The notes: a model not told the origin generated them from the sequence alone. DNA of 64,000 nt from Pseudomonas sp. SLFW (GCF_009905615.1 NZ_JAAAKW010000005.1:310001-374000), one strand, 5' to 3'. Positions 27,769 to 38,139 are shown, counted from the first letter of the stretch. Numbers and translations: made by a program.

Positions 27769-30360
27769 ATGAACACTGAATTCCGCAAATCGCTGCCCGG
27801 CACTTCGCTGGATTACTTCGACGCCCGTGAGGCAGTCGATGGGATCAAGCCGGGGGCCTACGCCACGCTGCCGTACACCTCTCGTGTTTTGGCGGAAAAC
27901 CTGGTGCGCCGCTGCGACCCGGCGACCCTCAAGGCCTCGCTGACGCAACTGATCGAACGCAAGCGCGACCTCGACTTCCCCTGGTTCCCGGCCCGCGTAG
28001 TCTGCCACGACATCCTCGGCCAGACCGCGCTGGTCGACCTCGCTGGTCTGCGCGACGCCATCGCCGACATGGGCGGCGACCCGGCGCAAGTCAACCCGGT
28101 GGTGCCGGTGCAGTTGATCGTCGACCACTCGCTGGCCGTCGAATGCGGCGGGTATGACCCGGATGCATTCAACAAGAACCGCGCCATCGAAGACCGTCGT
28201 AACGAAGACCGCTTTCACTTCATTAACTGGACCAAGCAGGCGTTCAAGAATGTTGAAGTGATCCCGCCGGGCAACGGCATCATGCACCAGATCAACCTGG
28301 AGCGGATGTCGCCGGTGATCCAGACGCTGAATGGCGTGGCGTTTCCGGACACCCTGGTGGGCACCGACAGCCACACCCCCCACGTCGACGCGCTGGGTGT
28401 GATTGCCATCGGTGTGGGCGGGCTGGAAGCTGAAAACGTGATGCTGGGCCGCGCCTCGTGGATGCGCCTGCCGGACATCATCGGCGTCGAGCTGACCGGC
28501 CGGCCGCAGCCCGGCATCACCGCCACCGACGTGGTGCTGGCACTGACCGAATACCTGCGCAAACAGAAAGTCGTCGGCGCGTACCTGGAGTTCTACGGCG
28601 AAGGCGCTCGGGCCCTGACCCTGGGTGACCGGGCGACCATTTCCAACATGGCCCCGGAATACGGCGCCACCGCTGCAATGTTCGCCATTGATCAGCAGAC
28701 CATCGATTACCTGACCCTGACCGGGCGCGACGATCAGCAAGTCAAGCTGGTCGAAACCTTCGCCAGGCACACCGGCCTGTGGGGCGACAGCCTCGCTACC
28801 GCCGAATACGAGCGCGTGCTGAGCTTCGATCTGTCGAGCGTCGTGCGCAACATGGCTGGCCCATCGAATCCCCATGCGCGGGTCGCGACGTCCGATCTGG
28901 CGGCCAAGGGCATCGCCAGCGCCTGGGAAGAAACCCCCGGCCTGATGCCGGACGGCGCAGTGATCATTGCGGCCATCACCAGTTGTACCAACACCAGCAA
29001 CCCGCGCAACGTCATCGCGGCGGGGCTACTGGCGCGCAATGCCAACACGCTCGGCCTGACCCGCAAGCCGTGGGTGAAATCCTCGCTGGCCCCCGGTTCC
29101 AAAACCGTAGCGCTGTATCTCGACGAAGCGGGTCTGACCTCCGAACTCGAACAACTGGGTTTCGGCGTTGTGGCCTTCGCTTGCACCACCTGCAACGGCA
29201 TGTCCGGCGCGCTGGACCCGGTGATTCAGCAGGAAATCATTGACCGCGACCTGTACGCCACTGCGGTGCTGTCGGGCAACCGCAACTTCGACGGACGCAT
29301 CCATCCCTACGCCAAACAGGCCTTTCTCGCCTCGCCGCCGCTGGTCGTGGCCTACGCCATTGCGGGCACCATCCGCTTCGACATCGAGAAAGATGTGCTG
29401 GGCGTGGGCCCCAACGGTGAAGACATCCGCCTGAAAGACATCTGGCCGAGCGACGACGAAATCGACGCGGTGGTCAAGGCGTCGGTCAAGCCGGAACAGT
29501 TCCGTCAGGTCTACATCCCGATGTTCGCGATCCATGAAGACACCGGCCCCAAAGTCGATCCGCTGTACAACTGGCGCCCGGCGAGCACCTACATTCGTCG
29601 TCCACCGTACTGGGAAGGGGCGCTGGCCGGGGAGCGCACGCTCAAGGGCATGCGTCCGCTGGCCGTATTGCCGGACAACATCACCACCGATCACCTGTCG
29701 CCGTCCAACGCGATCATGCTCGACAGCGCGGCGGGTGAGTATCTGGCGCGCATGGGCCTGCCGGAAGAAGACTTCAACTCCTACGCCACGCACCGGGGTG
29801 ACCACCTGACGGCCCAGCGGGCGACGTTCGCCAACCCGAAACTGTTCAACGAAATGGTCCAGGAAAACGGCAAGGTCAAGCAGGGTTCGCTGGCGCGGAT
29901 CGAGCCGGAAGGCCAGGTGACCCGCATGTGGGAGGCGATCGAAACCTACATGGACCGCAAGCAGCCGCTGATCATCATCGCGGGGGCCGACTACGGTCAG
30001 GGTTCGTCCCGCGATTGGGCGGCGAAAGGCGTGCGTCTGGCGGGTGTCGAGGCCATCGTCGCCGAAGGCTTCGAGCGCATTCACCGCACCAACCTGGTGG
30101 GCATGGGCGTGTTGCCGTTGGAATTCAAACCCGGCACCGACCGCACCACGCTGAGCATCGACGGCACTGAAACCTTCGACGTGATCGGCGAGCGTACGCC
30201 GCGGGCCACGCTGACGCTGGTAATCCAGCGCAAGAATGGCGAACGCGTGGAAGTGCCGGTCACCTGCCGACTCGATACCGGCGAAGAAGCGTCGATCTAC
30301 GAGGCAGGCGGCGTGTTGCAGCGCTTTGCCCAGGACTTCCTCGAATCCTCGGTGGCGTGA
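27769..30360 (+). CDS. acnD: 2-methylcitrate dehydratase, Fe-S dependent (AcnD)
   Basis: 863 residues of the aconitase family. The 4Fe-4S cysteines are in AITSCTNTSNP (near residue 405) and ACTTCNGMSG; LVGTDSHTPHVDALG and GQGSSRDWAAKG are also aconitase hallmarks. Length and the following prpF gene identify AcnD, which dehydrates 2-methylcitrate to a 2-methylaconitate isomer. The start at ATG 27769 gives the family N-terminus MNTEFRKSLPGT. Housekeeping aconitase would finish the rehydration. Confidence 0.96.
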   Translation: MNTEFRKSLPGTSLDYFDAREAVDGIKPGAYATLPYTSRVLAENLVRRCDPATLKASLTQLIERKRDLDFPWFPARVVCHDILGQTALVDLAGLRDAIADMGGDPAQVNPVVPVQLIVDHSLAVECGGYDPDAFNKNRAIEDRRNEDRFHFINWTKQAFKNVEVIPPGNGIMHQINLERMSPVIQTLNGVAFPDTLVGTDSHTPHVDALGVIAIGVGGLEAENVMLGRASWMRLPDIIGVELTGRPQPGITATDVVLALTEYLRKQKVVGAYLEFYGEGARALTLGDRATISNMAPEYGATAAMFAIDQQTIDYLTLTGRDDQQVKLVETFARHTGLWGDSLATAEYERVLSFDLSSVVRNMAGPSNPHARVATSDLAAKGIASAWEETPGLMPDGAVIIAAITSCTNTSNPRNVIAAGLLARNANTLGLTRKPWVKSSLAPGSKTVALYLDEAGLTSELEQLGFGVVAFACTTCNGMSGALDPVIQQEIIDRDLYATAVLSGNRNFDGRIHPYAKQAFLASPPLVVAYAIAGTIRFDIEKDVLGVGPNGEDIRLKDIWPSDDEIDAVVKASVKPEQFRQVYIPMFAIHEDTGPKVDPLYNWRPASTYIRRPPYWEGALAGERTLKGMRPLAVLPDNITTDHLSPSNAIMLDSAAGEYLARMGLPEEDFNSYATHRGDHLTAQRATFANPKLFNEMVQENGKVKQGSLARIEPEGQVTRMWEAIETYMDRKQPLIIIAGADYGQGSSRDWAAKGVRLAGVEAIVAEGFERIHRTNLVGMGVLPLEFKPGTDRTTLSIDGTETFDVIGERTPRATLTLVIQRKNGERVEVPVTCRLDTGEEASIYEAGGVLQRFAQDFLESSVA

Positions 30361-30380
30361 GGTTGACCCTCTGTCGCAGT

Positions 30381-30430
30381 ACGGCTTGCCAGCGGCCGCG
30401 GTTTCTAAATCGTCACCGCCGGCAAGCCGT
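30381..30430. repeat. Short inverted repeat, CGGCTTGCC family, between acnD and prpF
   Basis: Perfect 10-bp arms ACGGCTTGCC (30381-30390) and GGCAAGCCGT (30421-30430). A relative with the same arms and a similar TCGYCACCG inner segment lies at 60244-60290. Confidence 0.85.
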
Positions 30431-30470
30431 GCTGCAACAGAAGCGACTTATATAGAAGGAAAACGATTTC

Positions 30471-31658
30471 ATGGCTCATTCAGCGCAAATCAAAATCCCC
30501 GCGACCTACATGCGCGGCGGCACCAGCAAGGGCGTGTTCTTCCGCCTGCAAGACCTGCCCGAAGCGGCGCAAGTCCCAGGACCGGCCCGCGATTCCCTGC
30601 TGCTGCGCGTCATCGGCAGCCCCGATCCTTACGCCAAACAGATTGACGGCATGGGCGGCGCGACGTCGAGCACCAGCAAAACCGTAATTCTGTCGAAAAG
30701 CATCAAGGCCGACCACGACGTCGATTACCTCTTCGGCCAGGTGTCCATCGATACGCCGTTCGTGGACTGGAGCGGCAACTGCGGCAACCTGTCAGCGGCG
30801 GTCGGTCCGTTTGCGATCAGCAATGGTTTGATTGATGCCAGTCGGGTGCCGCATAACGGCGTGGCAGTGGTGCGCATCTGGCAGGCCAACATCGGCAAGA
30901 CCATCATTGCCCACGTGCCGATCACCGATGGCGCGGTGCAGGAAACCGGCGACTTCGAACTGGATGGCGTGACCTTTCCCGCCGCAGAAGTGCAGTTGGA
31001 GTTCATAGACCCGGCGGCAGAGGAGGAGGGCGCGGGGGGGGCGATGTTCCCCACTGGCAATCTGGTGGACGATCTGGAAGTGCCGGGTGTTGGCACGTTC
31101 AAGGCGACCCTGATCAACGCGGGCATCCCGACGATTTTCGTCAATGCCAGCGACATCGGCTACACCGGCACCGAGCTGCAGGACGCCATCAACAGCGATC
31201 CGCAGGCGCTCGCCCGCTTTGAAACGATCCGGGCCTACGGTGCCGTGCGCATGGGCTTGATCGCCAACGTCGAAGACGCCGCCAAGCGCCAGCACACCCC
31301 CAAGGTCGCTTTTGTCGCAAAACCGAGCGAGTACGTATCGTCCAGCGGCAAGCGCGTGTCGGTGAGCGACACCGATTTGCTGGTCCGGGCGATGTCCATG
31401 GGCAAGCTGCACCACGCGATGATGGGCACGGCAGCCGTGGCCATCGGCACGGCGGCGGCGATCCCGGGAACGCTGGTGAACCTGGCGGCGGGCGGTGGCG
31501 AGCGCAGTGCTGTCCGGTTCGGGCACCCGTCCGGCACGTTGCGAGTGGGGGCTGAGGCTGAAGTCGTCGGCGGGGAGTGGTCGGTCAAAAAAGCCATCAT
31601 GAGCCGCAGCGCGCGGGTGCTGATGGAAGGCTTCGTAAGGGTGCCGGGAGAGCTTTAA
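30471..31658 (+). CDS. prpF: AcnD-accessory 2-methylaconitate isomerase
   Basis: 395 residues of the PrpF family, with a diaminopimelate-epimerase-like fold. The N-terminus IPATYMRGGTSKGVFFRL and the internal DWSGNCGNLSAAVGPFAI are typical. It isomerises trans- and cis-2-methylaconitate so that aconitase can use the AcnD product. No prpD follows within the window; the next gene is convergent ppsR. The start follows AGAAGGAAAACG. Confidence 0.96.
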   Translation: MAHSAQIKIPATYMRGGTSKGVFFRLQDLPEAAQVPGPARDSLLLRVIGSPDPYAKQIDGMGGATSSTSKTVILSKSIKADHDVDYLFGQVSIDTPFVDWSGNCGNLSAAVGPFAISNGLIDASRVPHNGVAVVRIWQANIGKTIIAHVPITDGAVQETGDFELDGVTFPAAEVQLEFIDPAAEEEGAGGAMFPTGNLVDDLEVPGVGTFKATLINAGIPTIFVNASDIGYTGTELQDAINSDPQALARFETIRAYGAVRMGLIANVEDAAKRQHTPKVAFVAKPSEYVSSSGKRVSVSDTDLLVRAMSMGKLHHAMMGTAAVAIGTAAAIPGTLVNLAAGGGERSAVRFGHPSGTLRVGAEAEVVGGEWSVKKAIMSRSARVLMEGFVRVPGEL

Positions 31659-31741
31659 GCTACAAGCTACAAGCTACAAGCCAGACCGCGTCGTTGCGAA
31701 CACCGCGATCTGCACTGGCTTGCAGCTTGCAGCTTGCAGCT
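31657..31741. repeat. Tandem heptamer palindrome between prpF and ppsR
   Basis: Three copies of AAGCTAC ending in AAGCCAG (31657-31684), then about 30 bases, then CTGGCTTGCAGCTTGCAGCT (from 31715) as the opposing heptamer array. The two arrays pair with each other over about 27 bases with A/C differences (TACA versus TGCA). It lies exactly between two convergent stops and could form a very long hairpin in either transcript. Confidence 0.85.
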
Positions 31742-31762
31742 CAAGGCTTGCCGCTGCTTCCC

Positions 31763-32581
31763 CTATTTGAAACGCCGTTCGACCCCTTTCTCCACCAGCA
31801 CTTTCGCCGAGATTTCCTCGACCGAAAAGTGCGTGGAGTTGATGTTGGGAATGTTCTCTTTGCGGAACAGATTCTCGACTTCCCGCACCTCGAACTCACA
31901 CTGGGCAAAGCTCGAATAGCGGCTGTTGGGCTTGCGTTCGTGGCGAATGGCGGTGAGGCGGTCCGGGTCGATGGTCAGGCCGAACAGCTTGGCCCGGTGC
32001 TGTTTCAGTGCTGGAGGCAGAGTCAGCCGCTCCATGTCGTCTTCGGTCAGCGGGTAGTTGGCCGCGCGGATGCCGAATTGCATGGCCATGTATAGACAGG
32101 TAGGCGTCTTCCCGCAGCGCGACACCCCCACCAGAATGATGTCGGCCTTGTCGTAGTAATGGGTGCGAGCGCCGTCGTCGTTGTCCAGCGCGAAGTTCAC
32201 CGCCTCGATCCGCTCCATGTAGTTGGAGTTGTGGCCGATGGAGTGCGATTTGCCCACCGAGTAGGAAGAGTGTGAACTAAGCTCCTGCTCCAGCGGGGCC
32301 AGGAAGGTCGAGAAGATGTCGATCATGAACCCGTCGGACGTCGCCAGGATCTCGCGAATGTCCTGGTTGACGATGGTGTCGAAGATGATCGGACGGACCT
32401 CGTCCTTCTCGGCCGCCTTGTTGATTTGCGCGACCATGGCCCGGGCTTTCTCGACGCTGTCGATGTAGGGGCGCGTGAACTTGTTGAACGTAATGTTTTC
32501 AAATTGCGCTAGCAGGCTCTGGCCAAGGGTTTCGGCAGTGATGCCGGTGCCGTCGGAGATAAAGAAAGCGGATCGTTTCAT
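31763..32581 (-). CDS. ppsR: Phosphoenolpyruvate synthase regulatory protein (kinase/pyrophosphorylase)
   Basis: 272 residues of the DUF299 family. It starts [22 protein letters not shown] and holds the P-loop-like [15 protein letters not shown] in the second half. It inactivates PEP synthase by ADP-dependent phosphorylation and reactivates it by Pi-dependent removal, following energy state. It is divergent from ppsA, its target, with a 181-base shared promoter region. Confidence 0.96.
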   Translation of the reverse strand: MKRSAFFISDGTGITAETLGQSLLAQFENITFNKFTRPYIDSVEKARAMVAQINKAAEKDEVRPIIFDTIVNQDIREILATSDGFMIDIFSTFLAPLEQELSSHSSYSVGKSHSIGHNSNYMERIEAVNFALDNDDGARTHYYDKADIILVGVSRCGKTPTCLYMAMQFGIRAANYPLTEDDMERLTLPPALKQHRAKLFGLTIDPDRLTAIRHERKPNSRYSSFAQCEFEVREVENLFRKENIPNINSTHFSVEEISAKVLVEKGVERRFK

Positions 32582-32762
32582 TTGCGCCTTGGGCCTTAAG
32601 CTGGTGACGATTCTTGGATATGATACGCGGGCTTGCGCGCCTTAACTGGCCGCATTCTAACTATTTTCAGGGTCCAGACCACAAGCGCGCAGAATCCGTT
32701 TTTCCTGTGGTTCCAGCGCCAACGCTTTTCCCAACAACAAATCGGTTAGTGGAGAGATCACC

Positions 32763-35138
32763 TTGGTAGAGTACGTAGTTTCCCTCGATAAGCTCGGCAA
32801 ACATGATGTTGAGCATGTGGGGGGCAAGAACGCATCCCTCGGCGAGATGATCAGCAACCTGGCGGGCGCAGGCGTTTCCGTCCCCGGTGGCTTCGCCACT
32901 ACAGCTCAGGCCTATCGTGATTTTCTTGAGCAGAGTGGTCTGAACGATCAGATTCACGCGGCACTCGATGCCCTCGACGTCGACGACGTCAACGCACTGG
33001 CGAAAACCGGTGCGCAGATTCGTCAGTGGATCATGGAGGCCGAATTCCCCGAGAAACTCAACGCCGAAATCCGCACTGCCTTCGCTGCCCTGTCGGCAGG
33101 CAATCCGGACATCGCCGTTGCCGTGCGTTCTTCCGCCACCGCAGAAGACCTGCCTGACGCGTCCTTCGCCGGTCAGCAGGAGACCTTCCTCAACATTCGC
33201 GGCGTGGACAACGTGATCCGCGCCGCGAAAGAAGTCTTCGCGTCGCTGTTCAACGACCGCGCCATTTCCTACCGTGTCCACCAGGGTTTCGACCACAAGC
33301 TGGTGGCCCTGTCCGCTGGCGTTCAGCGCATGGTGCGCTCCGAAACCGGCACCGCCGGTGTGATGTTCACCCTGGACACCGAGTCCGGTTTCCGTGACGT
33401 CGTATTCATCACCGGCGCCTACGGCCTGGGCGAAACCGTCGTACAAGGCGCGGTCAACCCGGACGAGTTCTACGTTCACAAAGGCACCCTCGAAGCCGGT
33501 CGCCCTGCGATCCTGCGCCGTAACCTGGGCAGCAAGGCGATCAAGATGATTTACGGCGAGGAAGCCAAGGCCGGGAAATCGGTCAAGGTCATCGACGTCG
33601 ACGCGGCAGATCGCGCGCGTTTCTGCCTCAGCGATGAAGAAGTCAGCAACCTGGCGCGCCAGGCGATGATCATCGAGAAGCACTACCAGTGCCCGATGGA
33701 CATCGAATGGGCCAAGGACGGTGACGACGGCAAACTCTACATCGTTCAGGCCCGGCCTGAAACCGTGAAGAGCCGGACCTCGGCCAACGTCATGGAACGC
33801 TACCTCCTGAAAGAGAAGGGTACCGTCCTCGCCGAAGGCCGTGCCATCGGTCAGCGCATCGGCGCCGGCAAGGTGCGGATCATCAAGGACGTGTCCGAGA
33901 TGGACAAGGTTCAGGCAGGTGATGTGCTGGTCTCTGACATGACCGACCCGGACTGGGAACCGGTCATGAAGCGCGCCAGCGCCATCGTCACCAACCGTGG
34001 TGGCCGTACCTGCCACGCGGCGATCATCGCCCGAGAGCTGGGCATCCCCGCGGTCGTCGGTTGCGGCAACGCCACCGAACTGTTGAAAGACGGCCAGGGC
34101 GTGACCGTTTCCTGCGCCGAGGGCGACACCGGCTACATCTTCGAAGGCGAGCTGGGCTTCGATATCAAGCAAAGCTCCGTCGACGCCATGCCGGAACTGC
34201 CGTTCAAAATCATGATGAACGTCGGCAACCCTGATCGTGCCTTCGATTTTGCCCAGCTGCCAAATGCCGGTATCGGTCTGGCGCGTCTGGAATTCATCAT
34301 CAACCGCATGATTGGCGTGCACCCCAAAGCGCTGCTGAATTACCCGAACCTGCCGCTGGACGTCAAGGAAAGCGTCGACAAGCGCATCGCCGGTTACAGC
34401 GATCCGGTCGGTTTTTATGTCGAGAAGTTGGTTGAGGGCATCAGTACGCTGGCGGCGGCTTTCTATCCGAAAAAGGTCATCGTGCGTCTGTCGGACTTCA
34501 AGTCCAACGAATATGCCAACCTAATCGGCGGCAAGTTGTACGAGCCGGAAGAAGAAAACCCGATGCTGGGCTTCCGTGGTGCTTCACGTTACATCAGCGA
34601 AAACTTCCGCGACTGCTTTGAGCTGGAATGCCGCGCCCTCAAACGCGTGCGCAACGAGATGGGCCTGACCAACGTCGAAATCATGGTGCCGTTCGTGCGC
34701 ACCTTGGGCGAGGCGAGCCAGGTGGTCGATCTACTGGCCGAGAACGGTCTGGCCCGTGGCGACAATGGCGTCCGTGTGATCATGATGTGCGAGCTTCCAT
34801 CGAACGCCTTGATGGCGGAGGAATTCCTCGAGTTCTTCGACGGTTTCTCCATCGGTTCCAACGACATGACTCAACTGACGCTGGGTCTGGACCGTGATTC
34901 CGGGACTATCGCGCACCTGTTCGACGAGCGTAATCCGGCGGTCAAGAAATTGCTGTCCAATGCCATTCAAGCCTGTCTCAAGGCTGGCAAATACGTCGGC
35001 ATCTGCGGTCAGGGTCCGTCCGATCACCCCGATTTTGCGCGCTGGCTGATCGAGCAGGGCATTGAAAGCCTGTCACTGAACCCAGACACCGTCCTGGAAA
35101 CCTGGTTCTTCCTGTCCGAAGAAGAAGCACCAAAATGA
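32763..35138 (+). CDS. ppsA: Phosphoenolpyruvate synthase
   Basis: 791 residues. The nucleotide-binding domain begins [12 protein letters not shown]; the phosphohistidine is His418 in [15 protein letters not shown]; the C-terminal PEP/pyruvate TIM barrel carries EIMVPFVRT and the CGQGPSDHP Cys loop. It makes PEP from pyruvate and ATP for gluconeogenesis, needed here for growth on propionate-derived pyruvate. The only good start is TTG at 32763, about seven bases after GGAGAG; it gives [12 protein letters not shown], the N-terminus I recall for Pseudomonas PpsA. Confidence 0.97.
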   Translation: MVEYVVSLDKLGKHDVEHVGGKNASLGEMISNLAGAGVSVPGGFATTAQAYRDFLEQSGLNDQIHAALDALDVDDVNALAKTGAQIRQWIMEAEFPEKLNAEIRTAFAALSAGNPDIAVAVRSSATAEDLPDASFAGQQETFLNIRGVDNVIRAAKEVFASLFNDRAISYRVHQGFDHKLVALSAGVQRMVRSETGTAGVMFTLDTESGFRDVVFITGAYGLGETVVQGAVNPDEFYVHKGTLEAGRPAILRRNLGSKAIKMIYGEEAKAGKSVKVIDVDAADRARFCLSDEEVSNLARQAMIIEKHYQCPMDIEWAKDGDDGKLYIVQARPETVKSRTSANVMERYLLKEKGTVLAEGRAIGQRIGAGKVRIIKDVSEMDKVQAGDVLVSDMTDPDWEPVMKRASAIVTNRGGRTCHAAIIARELGIPAVVGCGNATELLKDGQGVTVSCAEGDTGYIFEGELGFDIKQSSVDAMPELPFKIMMNVGNPDRAFDFAQLPNAGIGLARLEFIINRMIGVHPKALLNYPNLPLDVKESVDKRIAGYSDPVGFYVEKLVEGISTLAAAFYPKKVIVRLSDFKSNEYANLIGGKLYEPEEENPMLGFRGASRYISENFRDCFELECRALKRVRNEMGLTNVEIMVPFVRTLGEASQVVDLLAENGLARGDNGVRVIMMCELPSNALMAEEFLEFFDGFSIGSNDMTQLTLGLDRDSGTIAHLFDERNPAVKKLLSNAIQACLKAGKYVGICGQGPSDHPDFARWLIEQGIESLSLNPDTVLETWFFLSEEEAPK

Positions 35139-35181
35139 GGTAAGATGCGGGCCCGTTTCGGCGGGCCGGTCCAAATGGAAG

Positions 35182-35212
35182 AAGGGCGGTCTCGATGATT
35201 CCGCCCTTTTTT
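35182..35212 (+). terminator. Rho-independent terminator of ppsA
   Basis: Stem AAGGGCGG (35182-35189) / CCGCCCTT (35201-35208) followed by a run of T to 35212. Confidence 0.88.
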
Positions 35213-35318
35213 CATGACATTTTTTTCATTCGGGATTCGTCCCGGAACTTCAGCGCCGGGACAGCCTCAGCATGCTATCCCTGATGCGGCGCCATTTTTC
35301 GAGTCAAGCAAACGCAAT

Positions 35319-36311
35319 ATGCAAAGCAGCAGTCTTCTCTTTCCTGTGGCCTTGATCAGTGCCGAGCGACGTGGCGATCTGATCGAGGACGTGTACCGCC
35401 TCAAACCCGGCAACAGCGTGGATTTCACGGTCGAATTGGCCGTGACGCGCCTCGGTCGGGTGGCAACGCCCGATGTGCGCGGCGTGCCGGTCATCCTGCT
35501 GCATGGCAGCTTTTCCAACCGCCGCTTCTGGTATTCGCCGAAAGGCATCGGCTTGGGCGCTCATCTGGCTCGCGCCGGGTTCGACGTATGGATTCCGGAA
35601 ATGCGCGGCCATGGCTTGTCGGCCCGCAACGAGGCATATCGCCACAACCGCGTGGCCGACTACGCTCGCTACGATCTGCCAGCCATCGCCGGGTTCGTCG
35701 CCGAACAGAGCGGGCAGGTGCCGCACTGGATCGGGCACTCGCTCGGCGGCACCACGCTGGCCGCAGCCCTCGGCGGCCATTACATGGACAGCAGCCATGC
35801 CGCGTCGGTCGCATTGTTCGGCAGCCAGATCACCCGCAGTTACTGGCCGCTCAAGGTCCCGCCGCTGACGTGGAGCGCCCGCTTGCTGCTCAAGCGCTTC
35901 GAGCATGTGTCCGGTCCCCGCTTCAAGCGCGGTCCTGAAGACGAGCCCATGGGTGTCATTCTTGAAAGCCTGCGCTGGCACGGTCTTTTCGGCCGCTTTG
36001 GCGACAAAAAGGACGACTGGTGGTCAGGCCTTCGTCATGTCGATGTGCCGACCTTGTGCGTCGCCGCCGTGGGTGATCATCAAGACCCCGAGTGGGCCTG
36101 CCGCGAGCTGTTCGAGCAGTTCGGTTCAGAAGACAAGGCGTTTCTCCTTCTGGGCCGCGAGCAGGGGTTCACCGAGGACTTCGGCCATGTGCAGATGTTG
36201 GTGAGCAAGGCTGCCCAAGCGCAGGTCTGGCCCCGGGTCGTGGAGTGGCTGAATCGTCGAATCGATGCCGTACAGCCTGAATCAACGCTGAACATGTCGG
36301 CAACTTCTTGA
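35319..36311 (+). CDS. Alpha/beta-hydrolase (esterase/lipase-like)
   Basis: 330 residues. The oxyanion region VILLHGSFSNRRFW and the nucleophile elbow WIGHSLGGTTLA (GxSxG, Ser) mark an alpha/beta hydrolase; Asp in AAVGDHQDPEW and His in EDFGHVQMLV complete a plausible triad. No signal peptide is visible from the chosen start at 35319 (MQSSSLLFPV). A longer in-frame start at 35214 overlaps the ppsA terminator and is rejected. The same position in P. aeruginosa holds a predicted esterase, as I recall. The substrate is unknown. Confidence 0.85.
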   Translation: MQSSSLLFPVALISAERRGDLIEDVYRLKPGNSVDFTVELAVTRLGRVATPDVRGVPVILLHGSFSNRRFWYSPKGIGLGAHLARAGFDVWIPEMRGHGLSARNEAYRHNRVADYARYDLPAIAGFVAEQSGQVPHWIGHSLGGTTLAAALGGHYMDSSHAASVALFGSQITRSYWPLKVPPLTWSARLLLKRFEHVSGPRFKRGPEDEPMGVILESLRWHGLFGRFGDKKDDWWSGLRHVDVPTLCVAAVGDHQDPEWACRELFEQFGSEDKAFLLLGREQGFTEDFGHVQMLVSKAAQAQVWPRVVEWLNRRIDAVQPESTLNMSATS

Positions 36312-36530
36312 TTAAGGAAGCGTCAGGCATTTCTATGTCGGGCTTGTGGGGCTAAGCTACACGCAGTTGAGTGGATGACAGAGGCGATGCGGTACACAGC
36401 ACTCGTCGGTCAGGTTTTTGTTCTATATAAGGAAGCATTGTGATGGCGGACGCGGTCAGACGTGCTAGCCATCCGGATCTGCCTCGGCGGGTCACTTTGG
36501 TAACGATGCCTTCACTGACAGGAGCTACTC

Positions 36531-37019
36531 ATGCACTACATCACACCGGATTTGTGCGACGCCTACCCTGAGCGGGTTCAGGTGGTCGAGCCGATGTTCA
36601 GCAACTTTGGCGGCCGCGACTCTTTCGGGGGCCAAATCGTGACCCTCAAGTGCTTCGAGGATAATTCGCTGGTGCGTGAGCAGGCCGAACAGGATGGCAA
36701 AGGCAAGGTGCTGGTGGTCGATGGCGGTGGTTCGCTTCGACGCGCCTTGCTGGGTGATCTGCTGGCAGAAAAAGCCGCGAAAAACGGCTGGGAGGGCATG
36801 ATCATCTACGGCTGCGTACGTGATGTCGATGTCCTGGCGCAGACCGATCTCGGTGTGCAGGCATTGGCCAGCCACCCGCTGAAGACCGACAAGCGCGGCC
36901 TCGGTGATCTGAATGTCGTCGTGAGCTTCGGCGGTGTGACGTTCCGCCCGGGTGAATACGTGTATGCCGATAACAACGGCATCATCGTTTCGCCAAGCCC
37001 GCTGAAAATGCCGGACTGA
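36531..37019 (+). CDS. rraA: RraA-like protein (ribonuclease E inhibitor / HMG aldolase fold)
   Basis: 162 residues. [48 protein letters not shown] and GCVRDVD contain the RraA/HMG-aldolase signature (Gly-rich loop and RD). It may inhibit RNase E, or act as a 4-hydroxy-4-methyl-2-oxoglutarate/oxaloacetate aldolase; the Arg-Asp pair needed for the aldolase is present. It follows ACAGGAGC. It is in the conserved neighbourhood ahead of cmaX. Confidence 0.92.
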   Translation: MHYITPDLCDAYPERVQVVEPMFSNFGGRDSFGGQIVTLKCFEDNSLVREQAEQDGKGKVLVVDGGGSLRRALLGDLLAEKAAKNGWEGMIIYGCVRDVDVLAQTDLGVQALASHPLKTDKRGLGDLNVVVSFGGVTFRPGEYVYADNNGIIVSPSPLKMPD

Positions 37020-37056
37020 TCGAATTTTGGCGCAGTCCACCCACGCAAGGATTGGA

Positions 37057-38052
37057 ATGTTCGACGAAGATAATGCGCAATGGGGGCTGGTACATGCGCT
37101 GGTGCTGGACGGGAAGGGCGGTGCGCGTTCAATCGCTCGGACCGATCTGGATGGCCTGCAGTTGGAGCCTCACGAAAGCGTGTGGCTCCACTGGGATCGC
37201 AGCCATCCGCAGACTCAGACGTGGTTGCGCACGGCAAGTGGTCTCACGCCGTTTGTATGCGACCTCATGCTTGAAGAGAACACACGGCCGCGACTCCTGC
37301 CACTGCCGGACAACGAATTGCTGCTGTTTTTAAGGGGCGTCAACCTGAACCCCGGGGCTGAGCCCGAAGACATGGTGTCGGTGCGCATCTTTGCCGAAGC
37401 GCAACGGGTCATTTCCCTGCGCCTTCGGTCATTGCGCGCCACCGACGAATTGATCGACTTGCTCAGAGAAGGGAAGGGGCCGAAGACCGCTTCCGAACTC
37501 CTGGTGTATTTGGCTCAGTTACTCACTGACAAGGTGCAAGCGGTGGTGAGCGAGTTGACCGAATTGGTCGACGACATGGAAGAACGCATAGACGCCGACG
37601 AACGGTACATGCCCGAACATGGCAACATGGTGCACATCCGCCGAAGGGCTGCGGGCATGCGTCGTTTCCTGGCGCCGCAGCGTGAAATCTACGCGCAGTT
37701 GACCCGCAGCAAGATGCCCTGGTTTGTCGAGGACGATGCTGATTACTGGAACGAGTTGAACAACAGCCTGACCCGGTATCTGGAAGAACTCGAATTGACC
37801 CGCGAGCGCGTGGGGCTGGTGCTGGAGGCCGAAGATAGACGCCTTAACGAGCGCATGAACCGGACCATGTACCGCTTCGGGATCGTCACCGGGATCTTTT
37901 TGCCGATGAGCTTTCTCACCGGTTTGTTGGGGATCAACGTGGGGGGTATTCCCGGGTCGGAGAACCCCCACGGCTTTATGCTGGCATGCGGTCTGATGGT
38001 CGTGGTCGCGGTGGGGCAAATGTGGTTGTTCAAGCGTCTGCGCTGGGTATGA
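37057..38052 (+). CDS. cmaX: CorA/ZntB-family transporter CmaX
   Basis: 331 residues. A large cytoplasmic helical domain is followed by two C-terminal membrane segments; the pore motif is GLLGINVGG (GIN, ZntB-like, instead of CorA GMN), with the loop PGSENPHGF. It probably moves Zn2+ or Mg2+ as a pentamer. Its location directly before crfX-cmpX-sigX-oprF matches the cmaX gene of P. aeruginosa, where the block has been tied to cell-envelope stress. The start at 37057 follows AAGGATTGGA. Confidence 0.88.
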   Translation: MFDEDNAQWGLVHALVLDGKGGARSIARTDLDGLQLEPHESVWLHWDRSHPQTQTWLRTASGLTPFVCDLMLEENTRPRLLPLPDNELLLFLRGVNLNPGAEPEDMVSVRIFAEAQRVISLRLRSLRATDELIDLLREGKGPKTASELLVYLAQLLTDKVQAVVSELTELVDDMEERIDADERYMPEHGNMVHIRRRAAGMRRFLAPQREIYAQLTRSKMPWFVEDDADYWNELNNSLTRYLEELELTRERVGLVLEAEDRRLNERMNRTMYRFGIVTGIFLPMSFLTGLLGINVGGIPGSENPHGFMLACGLMVVVAVGQMWLFKRLRWV

Positions 38053-38139
38053 GAGGGCAAAAAAAGGCGTTGATCCGGTTTCGTCGTGTGACTCGTGCAA
38101 AACTGCCTGCGTCTTCCAGTGACATCACGTGAGGTGCCC

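Noticed and set aside
27505..28875. 456-codon minus-strand open frame
   Set aside because: Antisense to prpC and acnD and crosses a REP element.
31657..31741. Repeated short units resembling a CRISPR or microsatellite array
   Set aside because: The units are tandem heptamers without spacers and form opposing arms; it is a palindrome, not a CRISPR array.
32667..34322. 551-codon minus-strand open frame
   Set aside because: Antisense to ppsA with no recognisable motifs or ribosome site.
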